Below the pieces are notes generated by a model that did not search any database, had not been told where the DNA came from, and saw only the letters and a program-made list of their open reading frames with translations. A DNA stretch of 64,000 nucleotides from Vibrio fortis (GTDB lineage Bacteria > Pseudomonadota > Gammaproteobacteria > Enterobacterales > Vibrionaceae), in NCBI RefSeq assembly GCF_000695685.1, contig NZ_JFFR01000018.1:124001-188000 (forward strand), in the 5' to 3' direction. Shown in pieces: positions 30,534-39,400 of this stretch; the first letter of the stretch is position 1; each line of letters begins with the position of its first letter. Position numbers and translations under genes: made by a program.

Positions 30534-30536
30534 GTT

Positions 30537-31517
30537 TTGAAAACCGTTGCTGTTATCGGATTGGGTAATATTGCTACCCGACATAGAAGAAATTTAAAGC
30601 AATTATTCCCACAGTGCAGACTACTGGCTATGTCGGCGAGTGGGAGAGTTCCAGCAGATCCTGTATCTGATTGTGACGAAGTCGTCTCTGGTGTTGACGA
30701 GATCATTCGCTCAGGCGCGGAACTTGTTATTGTTGCATCTCCTGCCCCTTTCCACGCTGAGCATACAATCCCGTTCTTGCAGGCTGGTATTCCAACATTG
30801 ATTGAAAAACCAGTGACGACACGTGTTGAAGATGTACAGCACTTACAGACTGTTGTTGATAAAACGCAAACGCCTGTTGCTGTCGGTTATTGCTTACGTT
30901 ACTTGCCTTCAAGCCAGAAAGTAAAAGCACTATTAGACAAAGGGGCAATTGGAGAACTCTATAATGCGTATATTGAAATAGGACAGTACCTACCTGATTG
31001 GCGCCCGAGTAAAGATTATCGAAGCAGTGTATCTGCTAATGCTGAACTAGGCGGGGGTGCACTATTAGAGCTCAGCCACGAGTTAGATTATGTACAGTGG
31101 CTTCTTGGTGATTTAACCATACGACACGCTCACCTGCGCTCTTCAGATGAACTGGGCTTAGAGGTGGAAGATTTGGTTGATGTTGTCACAACTACCCAGA
31201 GTGGTACTTTGGTCAATATTCATTTGGATTTTTTACAGCGCCAAGCATATCGACGTTGTCGCTTTGTAGGCAGTAAAGGTACGGTTGAATGGGACCTGAT
31301 TAAAAATGAGGTTAAGCAGACGAGCCATACTGGTGAAAGTACTGTTTATAGTGACCCAGCTTGGGACAAAAACAAAATGTACCTCAATATGTTGCGAGAC
31401 TTCATCAATATGACCAAAGACAATAAGCATAGTTGTATCGACCTTCAACAGGCTGGTAAAACGGTCGAGTTAATCGAAACAATTAAGCAGCATGCTAAAA
31501 CTCAAACCCAAGGTTAG
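30537..31517 (+). CDS. ptmF: Gfo/Idh/MocA-family oxidoreductase (PtmF-like, TTG start)
   Basis: This 326-residue NAD(P)-dependent oxidoreductase begins KTVAVIGLGNIATRHRRNL. It carries the LIEKPVTTRVEDVQHL motif with its conserved EKP, and the GGGALLELSHELDYVQWLLG segment. It starts with TTG three bases after ptmE. In Campylobacter the ptmA-ptmF group supplies the aminated sugar phosphate precursor for GDP-glucosamine, and PtmF is needed for legionaminic acid on flagellin. The chemical step is not firmly defined from sequence alone. Confidence 0.8.
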   Translation: MKTVAVIGLGNIATRHRRNLKQLFPQCRLLAMSASGRVPADPVSDCDEVVSGVDEIIRSGAELVIVASPAPFHAEHTIPFLQAGIPTLIEKPVTTRVEDVQHLQTVVDKTQTPVAVGYCLRYLPSSQKVKALLDKGAIGELYNAYIEIGQYLPDWRPSKDYRSSVSANAELGGGALLELSHELDYVQWLLGDLTIRHAHLRSSDELGLEVEDLVDVVTTTQSGTLVNIHLDFLQRQAYRRCRFVGSKGTVEWDLIKNEVKQTSHTGESTVYSDPAWDKNKMYLNMLRDFINMTKDNKHSCIDLQQAGKTVELIETIKQHAKTQTQG

Positions 31518-31525
31518 GCGACCCA

Positions 31526-32215
31526 ATGAAAAACTATGCATTTATTTTTGTTCGCGGGGGCTCAAAAGGCTTACCAGGCAAGAACATTAAACCACTTGCT
31601 GGTAAACCCCTATTGCAATATTCGATTGAAACAGCGAAAGCCTGTGCATCGATTAGCGATGTTTTTGTTTCAACTGATGATAGCGACATTGCCAAAGTCG
31701 CAGTGGGTTGTGGTGCAAAATTGATCGAACGCCCACAAGAGCTAGCAACAGACACAAGCCCTGAGTGGCTTTCATGGCGTCATGCTGTTGAGTGGGTACA
31801 ATCCAACTATGGCGACTTTGCTCACTTTATTAGTCTGCCAGCTACGAGCCCTTTACGCAGCGTTGAAGACGTGGAATCGTCAATCCTACAACTTCAGAAA
31901 GATTCCGCTGATATTTGTATTTCCGTGACTCCCGCAAGTCGCAGCCCATTTTTTAACATGGTAAAGAAAGATGAGCGCGGCTTGGTTGAATTAGTGAATA
32001 AGCCAAGCGGTGAAGTGGCGAGACGACAAGATGCACCAGAAGTGTTTGATATTACGACCGTTGTTTATGCGACAACCCCTCGCTTTGTCTTAGATAATTA
32101 CGGACTGTTCAGTGGCAAAGTGACGAGCATCGAGGTTCCGAAGGAAAGAGCCGTAGATATCGATGATATTTATGATTTTAAACTAGCAGAAGCTATTGTT
32201 ATGGGTGAAGAGTGA
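31526..32215 (+). CDS. legF: CMP-legionaminic acid synthetase
   Basis: LegF (PtmB) activates legionaminic acid with CTP to CMP-legionaminate, the donor for glycosyltransferases. The 229-residue protein has the CMP-nonulosonate synthetase signature FVRGGSKGLPGKNIKPLAGKPLL, then VSTDDSDIAKVA, LPATSPLRSVEDV, and ERAVDIDDIYDFKLAE at the C-terminus. It is similar in length to NeuA and PseF. Its stop overlaps the start of ptmA. Confidence 0.92.
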   Translation: MKNYAFIFVRGGSKGLPGKNIKPLAGKPLLQYSIETAKACASISDVFVSTDDSDIAKVAVGCGAKLIERPQELATDTSPEWLSWRHAVEWVQSNYGDFAHFISLPATSPLRSVEDVESSILQLQKDSADICISVTPASRSPFFNMVKKDERGLVELVNKPSGEVARRQDAPEVFDITTVVYATTPRFVLDNYGLFSGKVTSIEVPKERAVDIDDIYDFKLAEAIVMGEE

Positions 32216-32988
32216 TGAATGAACTTCTAAAGAGTAAGACGATATTAATTGCTGGAGCTGGGGGCTTATTGGGATCTCGTTTAGTTCCTGCTGTGCTTGC
32301 TCAGGGAGCAAAAGTTATTGCTGCCGATATCAATGTTGATGCAACGAAAGAACGTTTAGAGAGTATGGGGGTTGCACTGGACAACGAATCGCTCTCGTTA
32401 GTTGAGCTGGATGTGACTAATGAGCACTCAGTGAAGGCTTTTTTCGAGGGCTGTAATACACCGTTAGACGGTGCTGTAAACACGACTTATCCAAGAAACA
32501 AAACTTACGGTAAGCACTTCTTTGATGTGAGCTTTAACAGTTTCAATGACAATCTGTCTCTGCATTTAGGGAGTGCGTTCTTGTTTGTTCAGCAAGCTGC
32601 CGCTTATTTCAAGCGCACTGAGCATCCTTTATCATTAGTGAATATCTCCTCGATATATGGTGTTGTCGCTCCGAAGTTTGATATTTATGACAACACTCCG
32701 ATGACGATGCCAGTTGAGTATGCCGCGATTAAATCAGCGATTCAGCATTTGAGTAAGTACGCTGCCGCTTACGTCAATGACAGCCGTTTCCGTATAAACT
32801 GTGTTAGTCCTGGTGGGATCTTTGATCATCAACCAGACGCATTTTTAGAGGCCTACAAAAACAACACCCATGGTGCTGGTATGCTAGATGTAGAAGAGGT
32901 GGTTGGTTCGGTGCTCTTCTTGCTCTCTGAGCAGTCTCGCTATGTAACAGGGCAGAATATCGTCGTGGATGATGGGTTTAGTCTTTGA
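32215..32988 (+). CDS. ptmA: Short-chain dehydrogenase/reductase (PtmA-like)
   Basis: This 257-residue SDR protein has the cofactor loop IAGAGGLLGSRLVPAVL, VNISSIYGVVAP, a catalytic Y-x3-K (YAAIKSA), and the C-terminal VTGQNIVVDDGFSL. The ATG at 32215 overlaps the legF stop (TGATG); a GTG one codon earlier is possible. In Campylobacter PtmA works with PtmF early in the legionaminic acid route. It is the last gene of the nine-gene run and is followed by a strong terminator. Confidence 0.86.
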   Translation: MNELLKSKTILIAGAGGLLGSRLVPAVLAQGAKVIAADINVDATKERLESMGVALDNESLSLVELDVTNEHSVKAFFEGCNTPLDGAVNTTYPRNKTYGKHFFDVSFNSFNDNLSLHLGSAFLFVQQAAAYFKRTEHPLSLVNISSIYGVVAPKFDIYDNTPMTMPVEYAAIKSAIQHLSKYAAAYVNDSRFRINCVSPGGIFDHQPDAFLEAYKNNTHGAGMLDVEEVVGSVLFLLSEQSRYVTGQNIVVDDGFSL

Positions 32989-32994
32989 TTTAAA

Positions 32995-33021
32995 GAAAAA
33001 AGGGCCTATGGCCCTTTTTTA
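32995..33021. terminator. Bidirectional terminator after ptmA
   Basis: A perfect stem (AAAAAAGGGCC with GGCCCTTTTTT, 3-base loop at 33007-33009) ends in T runs on both strands. It lies between ptmA and the convergent acetyltransferase gene and closes the legB-ptmA transcription unit. Confidence 0.93.
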
Positions 33022-33735
33022 TTGTTTGGATGTTTTTAGCTGCTCTAAAAACTGCTCAGGTGTATTCATATATGGAATATGGCTCTTGATTTTAGCGTCA
33101 TCCCAACTCCACCATTGAGTATCTAGCAATCCTTTAATAATCTCCTCAGAGAAGCGATATTTGATCACTTTGGCAGGTACTCCACCCACAATAGCGTAAG
33201 CTGGTACATCTTTGCTCACAACGGCTCCTGCGGCGATTACGGCACCATCTCCTATTACCACTCCAGGTAGCAGGATCACATTCGCACCTATCCAAACGTC
33301 ATTGCCAATAACGATTTTTTGGGTATTCGCTATGTGTGAGATAGACTTATCTTCAGATACAAAACCGGGTTTTTTGCTGTATGTGAAGGTATTTGTCGAT
33401 ACCATGCTTAAGGGGTGGTTTCCAGCTACAGTAACGTTGTCTGCTGAAATATTACAGAACGCCCCAATAGACTCAATTAAGCGTGTTTGGCTCCAAAATT
33501 GCTCATAGCCTGTAGAATATTTACCTACAGTAAAACCAAAGAGTTTTTCTGAGATATAACGATACCCTTCTTTAAATTTCCCATGCTGGTCTCGACACAG
33601 CTTTCTTCTCATATAGCTGAGTTTGATAGCATGGTAAGGATTGAGCGTTTTCTTTCCGATTCGACGTTTGGCAAGTAGGTGCCCATATTTATCTAAAGTA
33701 GCTCGTTCGTGTTGTGAAAGGTTGTAATCTGTCAT
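33019..33735 (-). CDS. CatB-related hexapeptide O-acetyltransferase
   Basis: This 238-residue trimeric left-handed beta-helix acetyltransferase belongs to the xenobiotic/streptogramin acetyltransferase group. The beta helix is visible in [43 protein letters not shown], and NHPLSMVST supplies the catalytic-type His. The N-terminal 75 residues are basic and divergent. In sugar islands such enzymes O-acetylate glycans or nucleotide sugars. Here it may act on legionaminic acid or the core; the target is not known. It is the only minus-strand gene between wecD and the GT52-like gene and is divergent from the acyl carrier protein gene. Confidence 0.8.
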   Translation of the reverse strand: MTDYNLSQHERATLDKYGHLLAKRRIGKKTLNPYHAIKLSYMRRKLCRDQHGKFKEGYRYISEKLFGFTVGKYSTGYEQFWSQTRLIESIGAFCNISADNVTVAGNHPLSMVSTNTFTYSKKPGFVSEDKSISHIANTQKIVIGNDVWIGANVILLPGVVIGDGAVIAAGAVVSKDVPAYAIVGGVPAKVIKYRFSEEIIKGLLDTQWWSWDDAKIKSHIPYMNTPEQFLEQLKTSKQ

Positions 33736-34092
33736 AACGGCCTTGTCTGCTAGAGTGTCGTTGGAGTTTGCTTTGTCTCAATGATAACGTACTGAATGCT
33801 ATCGAGTCTCGCTTATATGTTTGGCTAATGATAAAATGTGAGCACTTTCAACTTCAATTTAAAGCAATATTGGTTACAGATGGCTTAGTGTTGATAGTGC
33901 CGATCTCTCGTGCTATTTCTCACTAACTAATCGCCCACAAGTGATAGCGATGTGGGTTCCGCTATACACCGAGTTTGCTGCTTTCAGTGCAACGATCGTA
34001 TTATTGTTTCCAATAAAGTCCTATATATCGCCATACGCCCAACCTAGTGTTAAAATCACACTTTAATTACATCCTATATCGAGATTTCTAAA
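33736..34092. other. 357-bp gap between acetyltransferase and acyl carrier protein genes
   Basis: This divergent intergenic region must hold promoters for both neighbours. It is AT-rich, with AT-rich -10-like words (for example near 34022-34027 and 34051-34056) but no convincing paired -35. A small GTG-TTAAAATCAC palindrome lies near 34047-34061. I see no coding region, ops element or repeat. Confidence 0.5.
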
Positions 34093-34323
34093 ATGAATAC
34101 AAAAGAGTCAGTAAAAGAACTAATTGCTAAGGTCCTAAACGTATCAGTTAGCGTTGTTGATGATGAATTAGCGGTTGGCGATATTCCTGAATGGGACTCT
34201 CTTGCTCACATGCGCATCATTGCTGCATTAGAGTCAGATCTAGGCGTAGTGTTAGACATTGAGCAGACGTTAGAGATCGAAGATGTAGAAGACATTGTCG
34301 ACGCTGTTTTAAACAACGAGTAA
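34093..34323 (+). CDS. Dedicated acyl carrier protein
   Basis: This 76-residue acidic protein has the four-helix acyl carrier pattern and the phosphopantetheine attachment serine at S36 within PEWDSLAHM. It differs from the housekeeping fatty-acid ACP (which has GADSLD) and resembles specialised ACPs of accessory pathways. Six bases separate it from the adenylate-forming ligase gene, the enzyme expected to load it. It heads a run of four closely spaced genes that together look like an acid activation and reduction system. Confidence 0.88.
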   Translation: MNTKESVKELIAKVLNVSVSVVDDELAVGDIPEWDSLAHMRIIAALESDLGVVLDIEQTLEIEDVEDIVDAVLNNE

Positions 34324-34329
34324 CGTTTT

Positions 34330-35751
34330 ATGTCGGTAGTCGAAACAATACTAGCTCACGCAGCATCTCGTCCTCAGCATGTAGCTCTTTACGAGAAAGA
34401 CGCAGCTGTTACTTACATGCAACTCGCTGAGACTATCAAGTGCACGGCTTCTAAATTAATGAAGGAAGTCGAACCCGGAGATGCTGTAGTTGTGACGGCA
34501 TCTAACAGTTACGCTTTTGTAGCTGTGTATTTTGCGATCCATTATATTGGTGCAAAAGTGGTTAACTTGGCTGCCGACGCAGACGAAGGTTACAAGCAAT
34601 TTATCGATAAAAAGGTTAATCCGAGTCTATCGATTGAAGACTGTCAAACCTACATAGCGGATATTCATCCTTCAGAGTCCGACAAAGAAGTTACCAGCCA
34701 TATTTCTAGTGGTATCGCCGACCTCATGTTTACGAGTGGGACAACTGGCGAGCCTAAAGGTGTCGCTTTGAGTCATGAGCAGTTGTTGAGAGCTACTCAG
34801 CATATTGTCGGTGAGGTAGGCAACACACCAGAAGATGTTGAGCTTCTATTAATGCCTCTTAGCCACTCTTTTGGTATGGGACGCATGCGAACCACTCTTT
34901 TTGTTGGTGGTACGTTGGTATTAGGTTATCCGCTACAGCGTTTGAAAAGTGTTTTTAAGGCTATTGAGAGTCATAAGGTAACAGGACTCGGACTGGTCCC
35001 ATCAGCTTGGGCATTTATTACTACAATGTCTAAAGACCGCATCAGTAAATATGCTCATCAGCTAAAATATATAGAGTTTGGAAGTGCGCGTTTGTCTCCT
35101 GAGGATAAAGCACTGTTAATACAATGGTTCCCATCGACTCATATTGTTATGCATTATGGTTTGACCGAAGTTTCTCGTGCGGTATTCACTCATTTCCATA
35201 CTGACAATTTGGAAGCTGTAGGCCACGCTTCGCGAGGCGCTGAGTTTGCTATTCTTAATGAAGATGGACTGCATCTACCTGAAGGTGAGGTCGGTGAAAT
35301 AGCATTTAAAGCGCCATGGATGCTAACAGAGTACTACCAGAATCAAGACTTGACGTCTGTAGCGTTTTCGAACGGCTACTTCCGAACGGGTGATTTGGGC
35401 AAATATGAAGGCGACTATTTGTTCTTAACTGGACGACTCAAAGAGATCATCAATGTCGGGGGCAAGAAGGTAAGCCCTTACCAAATTGAAGAAGTGCTGA
35501 ATTCTGATGATGGTGTAATAGAGTCCGCCTGTGTTCCATGCGCAGACGCAAATATGGGGGAAGTCGTTCAAGCGTTTATCGTTGTTGAGCCTGCCATGAT
35601 TGATGATATTCATACATTAGAATCTCGACTAAGGGAAACGGTTGCACAACGACTCCCTGTTCATATGCGTCCTGAAAAGTACAAAGTCATTGATACGTTA
35701 CCAAAAACATCCACAGGTAAAATTCAACGTCTACATCTGACTAAAATGTAA
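34330..35751 (+). CDS. AMP-forming acyl ligase
   Basis: This 473-residue ANL-superfamily enzyme activates a carboxylic acid as acyl-AMP and passes it to a thiol, probably the neighbouring ACP. Motifs in order are the P-loop FTSGTTGEPKG (about residues 134-144), MHYGLTEVSR, RTGDLG with GRLKEIINVGGKKVSP, and the C-terminal catalytic lysine in TSTGKIQ (K464). The N-terminal domain is short compared with long-chain acyl-CoA ligases, which fits a small acid substrate or an ACP partner; that is inference. Nine bases separate it from the alcohol dehydrogenase gene. Confidence 0.88.
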   Translation: MSVVETILAHAASRPQHVALYEKDAAVTYMQLAETIKCTASKLMKEVEPGDAVVVTASNSYAFVAVYFAIHYIGAKVVNLAADADEGYKQFIDKKVNPSLSIEDCQTYIADIHPSESDKEVTSHISSGIADLMFTSGTTGEPKGVALSHEQLLRATQHIVGEVGNTPEDVELLLMPLSHSFGMGRMRTTLFVGGTLVLGYPLQRLKSVFKAIESHKVTGLGLVPSAWAFITTMSKDRISKYAHQLKYIEFGSARLSPEDKALLIQWFPSTHIVMHYGLTEVSRAVFTHFHTDNLEAVGHASRGAEFAILNEDGLHLPEGEVGEIAFKAPWMLTEYYQNQDLTSVAFSNGYFRTGDLGKYEGDYLFLTGRLKEIINVGGKKVSPYQIEEVLNSDDGVIESACVPCADANMGEVVQAFIVVEPAMIDDIHTLESRLRETVAQRLPVHMRPEKYKVIDTLPKTSTGKIQRLHLTKM

Positions 35752-35760
35752 GAGAACTTC

Positions 35761-36885
35761 ATGTTAAAACTTCGATTTCCTTTGCCCGTATTTCGTAATG
35801 CTAATGAAATTGCGAACGGAAAGAATGCAAGAATGGCACTCAAAGGCCTTGTGGCAAATCGTGTCGCACTAATAATCAGCCCCTCATTTCGTAAGTCAAA
35901 GTTTTTTGAACAAGTTGTTCGTTTAGTTAACGCGACCAGTGTTCGTGTGATCGAAAAATCTTGGAAAGGTGAACCGACGGTTGATGAACTTTCAGGTGTG
36001 GTTGGTGAGCTTGAGTTATTCCAACCAGATTATATTGTCGCACTTGGTGGTGGCTCTATTATTGATGGCGCTAAGTTAGCGTGGCTGCTTTATGAATGCC
36101 CAACGATCGACCCCGATGTCTTATTCCGACCATTTGCAATACCGCCACTGCGTGGACGTGCAAAATTTGCAGCGATTCCTACGACGGTAGGAGCGGGGTC
36201 CGAAGTGTCATCGGCAGCTGTCATGTTAGATAGTGCAACTCAAAGTAAAAAAGCGGTCGTTACACACGATTTCCTTCCTGATTTAGTGATTCTAGACCCT
36301 GATCTTGTCTCTGAGGTCCCATTAAGTATTTTAAGAACTACAGTCGCCGATGCGCTCTCCCATGCGATTGAAGGCTATGTGTCTAAAATCCCTCACCCAT
36401 TAATGGAGACATTTGCGGAACAAGCCGTATCGATTGTCTATCGTTATCAGTCACAGTTAGATCAGGATGAGTGGCATATCGACATGCTCTCAGAATTACA
36501 GCACGCTGCAATGCTTGCTGGTTGGGTTCAGAACCACTGTGTTGTCGGGCTTTCACATGCTATCGCCCACCAACTAGGACATTTTAATGTCGGGCATGGA
36601 TTAGCAAATGGGTTGCTTATGCCAGCCGTTATTGAGTTCAATTCTCAAGATCAGGTCGTTGAGCAGAAATATGAACGACTAATTAAGAACGCTGGTTTAC
36701 CAAGTAGACAGGCTCTTCTTGACCTGTTCAAGGGTTTAACCTCGGGGCAAGGTGTTTCTTTGAATTTATCGAATGAGCAACTAGACAACATTGCAAAGAA
36801 CGCATTACTTGATCCTGCTGCTGCGACAAACCCAGTCGCCTTCGCTGAAGATGACGTTAAAGAGATAGTAAAGAAATGTCTATAA
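35761..36885 (+). CDS. Iron-containing alcohol dehydrogenase
   Basis: This 374-residue group III alcohol dehydrogenase interconverts aldehydes and alcohols with NAD(P)H. The nucleotide site GGGSIIDGAKLAW, the block IPTTVGAGSEVSSAAV, and all four metal ligands are present (D197, H201, H266, H279 in DALSHAIEG, SHAIAHQLGHFNVGHG). Family members include 4-hydroxybutyrate dehydrogenase and FucO. It overlaps the start of the LuxE-LuxC fusion gene by ten bases, so its substrate is probably the aldehyde made by that reductase. Confidence 0.88.
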   Translation: MLKLRFPLPVFRNANEIANGKNARMALKGLVANRVALIISPSFRKSKFFEQVVRLVNATSVRVIEKSWKGEPTVDELSGVVGELELFQPDYIVALGGGSIIDGAKLAWLLYECPTIDPDVLFRPFAIPPLRGRAKFAAIPTTVGAGSEVSSAAVMLDSATQSKKAVVTHDFLPDLVILDPDLVSEVPLSILRTTVADALSHAIEGYVSKIPHPLMETFAEQAVSIVYRYQSQLDQDEWHIDMLSELQHAAMLAGWVQNHCVVGLSHAIAHQLGHFNVGHGLANGLLMPAVIEFNSQDQVVEQKYERLIKNAGLPSRQALLDLFKGLTSGQGVSLNLSNEQLDNIAKNALLDPAAATNPVAFAEDDVKEIVKKCL

Positions 36886-39353
36886 AGAATGAAAGCCTAA
36901 CGAGCGTATTAGATGCCCGCCCTTTCGAGTTATCTGAAGCTCAAAAGCAACCCCTATTTAAACAGAACTTGTTTGAAGAGCTAGTGCATCACTATAACAG
37001 CAATGAGATGTACCGTAAGTTTTGTGTGAAGAATGGGTTCAACCCAATACAGTTCAGTGGCAGCTTGGAAGACATACCGGCGATCCCTGTGCATATTTTT
37101 AAAGCGCTTGGTCATAAATTAGCGTCGGTTAGCGAAACGGCTATCAAGACCAAGCTTCAATCTTCGGCGACAAGTGGGGTACCAAGTACCGTTCTTCTTG
37201 ATAAGGTTACGGCTCGTCGTCAAACCAGAGCAATGGCTCGCGTGATGCAAGAGGTTTTAGGACCGAAAAGGCGCCCGTTTTGTATTATGGATATCGATCC
37301 AACGAGTCCAAATGCAAGCAACTTAGGCGCTCGTATTGCAGCGGTTAAAGGCTATTTGAACTTTGCGTCATCTTCTCATTACTTTATTGATGCCTCTAGC
37401 CCTTCAGCTCCCTTAGAGTTTTTAGAACAGCAGTTTGTTGAGCATTTAAATGGGTTAGACAGTGAAGAGCCGCTTGTCATTTTCGGTTTTACTTTCGTTC
37501 TGTACCATACGGTTTTCAAGAGCCTGAAAGAGAAAGGGGTGTCCTTTAAACTTCCGGCTGGCTCTCAAGTCATCCATATCGGTGGTTGGAAGAAACTCGA
37601 ATCAGAGAAGGTTGATAAGAAAACATTCAACCAAGACATCGCGCACGTATTGGGTATCTCCCCCGATAATGTTATTGATATTTACGGTTTTACCGAGCAA
37701 ATGGGGTTGAACTACCCAGACTGTAAAGCGGGCTGGAAGCATGTACATGCTTACTCTGACGTGATTATTCGAGATGAAGCTGACCTATCACCTTGTCCGA
37801 ATGGTGTGGTGGGCTTATTGGAGTTTGTTAGCCCGCTGCAACACTCTTACCCAGGTAACGTTGTATTGACCGATGATCTTGGTGTTGTCGAAGATTCTGT
37901 GTGTGAGTGTGGGCGAGTTGGAAAGCGCTTCAAAGTGATTGGTCGAGCTAAGAAAGCTGAAGTTCGTGGCTGTGGTGATGTCATGTCTGAAAAAGTCACC
38001 AAAAAGCCAACGTCAAAGCAATCTGCAGAACAAGCTGAACATATGGTGGTGTATCACGCCCCGGTCGACTTGAATGCAGCTGACTCACCTTCTGAGCAGT
38101 TGAATGCGATTCTGGCACACCTTAAGTTGAAGCAACAATGGTTAGCGAAACAGCCTGCTGAAGCGATACTTGGTCTTTTCGATACTGCGCGTAAAACTTG
38201 GGCTGAAAACCCCGAGTTAGACCCTTATCGTCATACTGGGCTTAACTTCTTGGCGGATTGGTGTGAGCCTAATCGCTTACGTAGTTTGCTTGATTCGGCG
38301 TTGCACGGACAACGAGGTTTTCTCGACAACTTTATGCCTCGCAAAGACATCAGCCACAGTTCGCTTAAAGCGATGCCTAGAGGAGTCGTATCTCACTGGT
38401 TATCTGGTAATGTGCCACTGCTTGGTATGTTTGCGTTAGTTCAGAGTATATTGAGTAAAAATGCGAATATCCTTAAGGTATCGGCAGATGAATCTCAAGC
38501 ACTTCCTGTGTTGTTAAGTACTTTTAAAGGCATTAGTTACACCACACCTGGTGGGTATACCATTCATGGTGATGACCTATTAGAAACACTGGCTGTTGTG
38601 TACTTTGACCGTCATCAAACAAAGATAGCAGAACGCTTTTCTGCGAATGCCGATGTGCGTATTGCTTGGGGTGGTCGAGAAGCAATAGAAGCGGTAAGTG
38701 CTTTACCGAAAAAATATAACAGTCAAGATATCCTTTTTGGGCCTAAGTTGTCGATGATGGTGATTGGTAGTGACGCCTTAGATTCCGAAAAGGCCATTCG
38801 AAAACTGATACGTCGAGCAGCAACGGATTCAAGTGTATTTGACCAGTTTGCTTGTGCTTCGCCTCACACCATCTTTGTTGAAAAGGGCGGTGACATAACC
38901 CCGAAAGAATTCGCTGAAAAGCTAGCTGCAGCAATGGATAAGGCTCTTGTGCGCTTACCGACTCAAGTGCCAGACATTGGGCAGGCAAACAAGATACGTT
39001 CAAAAATTGCAGAGTATGGCTTCATTGGTGAATCTTGGAATGACCGTCATTTACGCTGGACGGTATTGTTCGATGAAGGCACCGATTTGGTTGAACCAAC
39101 CTATCAACGCGTGATTACCGTTAAAGCCGTAGATAATGTTTTTGACGTTATTGGTAGCGTGCATGAAGATATTCAAACGGTTGGTTTAGCAATGCATGGC
39201 GAGAAGAAGCTCCAGTTTGCTAATGAGATTTTAATGCAAGGCGCGATGAGATGCCCTGATGTTGGGTATATGACGCATTTTGATTCTCCATGGGATGGAT
39301 TGTTTGCGTTAGATCGCCTCGTTCGCTGGGTATCACTTGGTGGTCCAATTTAA
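36876..39353 (+). CDS. LuxE-LuxC fusion: acyl-protein synthetase joined to acyl-thioester reductase
   Basis: This 825-residue protein is made of two parts normally encoded separately. Residues 1 to about 375 are LuxE-like (ATSGVPSTVLLD, IYGFTEQMGLNYPDC), ending in the CECGRVGKRF block and RGC (C366), the candidate acyl-accepting cysteine. Residues of about 395-825 are LuxC-like fatty acyl-CoA/acyl-protein reductase (MPRGVVSHWLSGNVPLLGMF, IAWGGREA), with the catalytic cysteine C660 in FDQFACASPH. In luminous bacteria LuxE activates an acid with ATP and hands it to LuxC, which reduces it to an aldehyde with NADPH. No luxA, luxB or luxD is nearby, so light production is excluded. The fusion would channel the acyl group between domains. 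Confidence 0.87.
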   Translation: MSIKNESLTSVLDARPFELSEAQKQPLFKQNLFEELVHHYNSNEMYRKFCVKNGFNPIQFSGSLEDIPAIPVHIFKALGHKLASVSETAIKTKLQSSATSGVPSTVLLDKVTARRQTRAMARVMQEVLGPKRRPFCIMDIDPTSPNASNLGARIAAVKGYLNFASSSHYFIDASSPSAPLEFLEQQFVEHLNGLDSEEPLVIFGFTFVLYHTVFKSLKEKGVSFKLPAGSQVIHIGGWKKLESEKVDKKTFNQDIAHVLGISPDNVIDIYGFTEQMGLNYPDCKAGWKHVHAYSDVIIRDEADLSPCPNGVVGLLEFVSPLQHSYPGNVVLTDDLGVVEDSVCECGRVGKRFKVIGRAKKAEVRGCGDVMSEKVTKKPTSKQSAEQAEHMVVYHAPVDLNAADSPSEQLNAILAHLKLKQQWLAKQPAEAILGLFDTARKTWAENPELDPYRHTGLNFLADWCEPNRLRSLLDSALHGQRGFLDNFMPRKDISHSSLKAMPRGVVSHWLSGNVPLLGMFALVQSILSKNANILKVSADESQALPVLLSTFKGISYTTPGGYTIHGDDLLETLAVVYFDRHQTKIAERFSANADVRIAWGGREAIEAVSALPKKYNSQDILFGPKLSMMVIGSDALDSEKAIRKLIRRAATDSSVFDQFACASPHTIFVEKGGDITPKEFAEKLAAAMDKALVRLPTQVPDIGQANKIRSKIAEYGFIGESWNDRHLRWTVLFDEGTDLVEPTYQRVITVKAVDNVFDVIGSVHEDIQTVGLAMHGEKKLQFANEILMQGAMRCPDVGYMTHFDSPWDGLFALDRLVRWVSLGGPI

Positions 39354-39357
39354 TAAA

Positions 39358-39390
39358 AACGAAAGCACTTTAAGTGCTTTCGTTGTTTTG
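39358..39390 (+). terminator. Hairpin after the LuxE-LuxC fusion gene
   Basis: A 13-bp perfect stem (AACGAAAGCACTT, 39358-39370, with AAGTGCTTTCGTT, 39372-39384) is followed by a broken T run (GTTTT). It probably terminates or attenuates transcription before the next gene, whose start lies 11 bases beyond. Confidence 0.8.
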
Positions 39391-39400
39391 GAAGTTTGAA

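Noticed and set aside
34093..39353. Bioluminescence (lux) operon
   Set aside because: LuxE- and LuxC-like domains are present but luciferase genes luxA and luxB, luxD and luxG are absent, and the neighbours are ACP, ligase, alcohol dehydrogenase and sugar genes.
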